Source: Aquirickettsia sp965229725
Lineage (GTDB): Bacteria > Pseudomonadota > Alphaproteobacteria > Rickettsiales > Midichloriaceae
NCBI GenBank assembly: GCA_965229725.1
Contig: OZ245923.1
Location: 806,001 to 870,000, forward strand
Direction of reading: 5' to 3'
Length of the DNA: 64,000 nt
The translations under genes were made by a program, and so were the position numbers. Below the pieces are notes generated by a model. The model ran no database searches. It was not told where the DNA came from and saw only the letters and a program-made list of their open reading frames with translations. This document shows, piece by piece, positions 63,283-64,000 of this stretch (position 1 is the first letter of the stretch; every line of letters begins with the position of its first letter).

Positions 63283-63391
63283 TATAGCTAGATATCTATA
63301 AATTTGGTACGATTTTTTTGTCGCTCATGTGGCTTTCCACACTTTGCTCCTCACGCAATGTACAGAAATTAAAGCTATTTTGCTATAGCAT
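63283..63391. repeat. Dispersed intergenic repeat, copy B
   Basis: About 109 bp matching copy A (26984-27094): it begins TATAGCTAGATATCTATAAA, shares TTTGGTACGATTT, CTCATGT, CCACACTT and AATTAAAGCTATTT, and ends CTATAGCAT. The right arm of copy A's hairpin is not kept here. It lies between the ends of the ZIP gene and the HD-domain gene. Confidence 0.75.
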
Positions 63392-63398
63392 ATTATTT

Positions 63399-63992
63399 TC
63401 AAAGATCATTTTTTTTCTTTTTCAAAATATCATAACAGGATTTAAACATTTTGTTTTCAAGATGCACTTTACCCTGTATACCAAGTTTATCTCCTATTAT
63501 AGCTATTAGCTTTATAAAATAATTCTGAGTTTCATGCGCCATCTTTTGTTGTTTATGAGGGCTCAACCCTTTTATCGTTTCCAAGTTATGCTGTCTGTCC
63601 ATTTGCTTTATAAACAGCGCTTCATCATCACCCAATTTTTGCAATCTACTTATGGTTTTTTCAAAACTAAGCTTTATGCGCTTTCCATTTTCAAATCTCT
63701 TATTTGTTAATCTATCCACTATTTGAGCAATACGAGCACTAAACTTCTCCTCTATCAGCCCCACAGTACATTCTGAATCCTCAACTGTATCATGCAATAT
63801 TGCAGCAACTATCACATCCGTTTTGCAATAACGCTCTGCCACCATCTCAGCTACCTTGAGTGGATGAAAGTAAAATGGGTGATCTCCTGTTTTCCTCATC
63901 TGCCCATCATGCCATTTCTTAGCAAATGTAACGGCTTTTTCTATCAGTTTCATATTTAGCTTCACATTCTTTTCCTTGCTAAATTCATCCAA
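63399..63992 (-). CDS. HD-domain (p)ppGpp hydrolase-like protein (SpoT N-terminal type), may extend past window
   Basis: A SpoT/RelA-type HD phosphohydrolase without a synthetase domain. KAVTFAKKWHDGQMRKTGDH, FYFHPLKVAEMVAERY and AAILHDTVEDSECTVGLIEEKF carry the metal His and the HD pair, and ALFIKQMDRQHNLETIKG the later Asp. It ends shortly after the hydrolase domain, like small alarmone hydrolases or the split spoT genes of Rickettsiales. The frame is open to the right edge (TTG at 63990-63992, ATG at 63951-63953), so a longer N-terminus cannot be excluded. Its probable role is lowering (p)ppGpp. Confidence 0.78.
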   Translation of the reverse strand: MDEFSKEKNVKLNMKLIEKAVTFAKKWHDGQMRKTGDHPFYFHPLKVAEMVAERYCKTDVIVAAILHDTVEDSECTVGLIEEKFSARIAQIVDRLTNKRFENGKRIKLSFEKTISRLQKLGDDEALFIKQMDRQHNLETIKGLSPHKQQKMAHETQNYFIKLIAIIGDKLGIQGKVHLENKMFKSCYDILKKKKNDL

Positions 63993-64000
63993 CTTATTCA

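Overview
This window is low-GC DNA with the gene content of an obligately host-associated alphaproteobacterium, most likely of the order Rickettsiales. The supporting signs are a CarD regulator, a Na+/solute symporter fused to a histidine kinase, a lone gene-transfer-agent TIM-barrel tail gene, an Anaplasma-type surface-antigen-like outer membrane protein, a mini-PopZ, ankyrin and tandem-repeat surface proteins, CtrA-type promoter boxes and several decaying genes. LptA/LptB, porin, MurF, MltG, FtsI and MreB point to a Gram-negative envelope with peptidoglycan. The family cannot be fixed from the sequence alone. RpoN and a photolyase are unusual for the classic intracellular members.

Layout. 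1-1.4 kb: lptB (cut by the window edge), lptA and RNase P RNA on the minus strand. 1.5-5.6 kb: mreB-rnj-hemC and a small secreted protein on the plus strand. 5.7-13.9 kb: a transposase scrap, carD, a shortened quinone reductase, a phytase/esterase-like protein, nth, fumC, gdx and gyrB. 14-23.6 kb is accessory: a pseudogene fragment, a protein with eight 45-residue repeats, an outer membrane protein behind CtrA-type boxes, the GTA relic, a YgjP-like metalloprotein, photolyase, and an unknown effector-like gene broken by one TGA. 23.7-28.8 kb: ABC exporter, DegP, EEP-family protein and a lipoprotein.

28.9-36.7 kb is the metabolic centrepiece: nine tightly packed minus-strand genes (AsxRS-like protein, pyrF, pyrE, pyrD, prs, tkt, rnhB, mltG, rsmD) behind one clear sigma70 promoter. 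Transketolase can supply ribose-5-phosphate, Prs turns it into PRPP, and PyrD/PyrE/PyrF finish UMP synthesis. About 75-105 bp inside the first reading frame lies a 12-bp hairpin followed by a T9 run, exactly the shape of an intrinsic terminator in the sense direction. I propose it as an intragenic attenuator for the operon. It is the most interesting item in the window.

36.8-40.1 kb: a methyltransferase broken by one TGA, an amino-acid permease and a decayed IS1-family element sitting in the 5' end of an MFS transporter gene. 40.1-44.5 kb: erpA-murF-rpoN-tilS. 44.5-50 kb: an ankyrin protein with 26 copies of a 14-residue repeat overlapping mini-popZ, an MFS transporter and dnaA. 50.3-56 kb: symporter-kinase, a tiny secreted peptide with a structured downstream region, and a three-gene ABC importer. 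56.1-59.9 kb: mraZ-rsmH-ftsL-ftsI with 10-bp-spaced candidate MraZ boxes upstream. 60-64 kb: a membrane-anchored peptide deformylase homologue, a porin, a ZIP transporter and a SpoT-type HD hydrolase. A roughly 110-bp intergenic repeat occurs twice (27.0 and 63.3 kb), both times between convergent genes. I found no tRNA genes and no CRISPR array.
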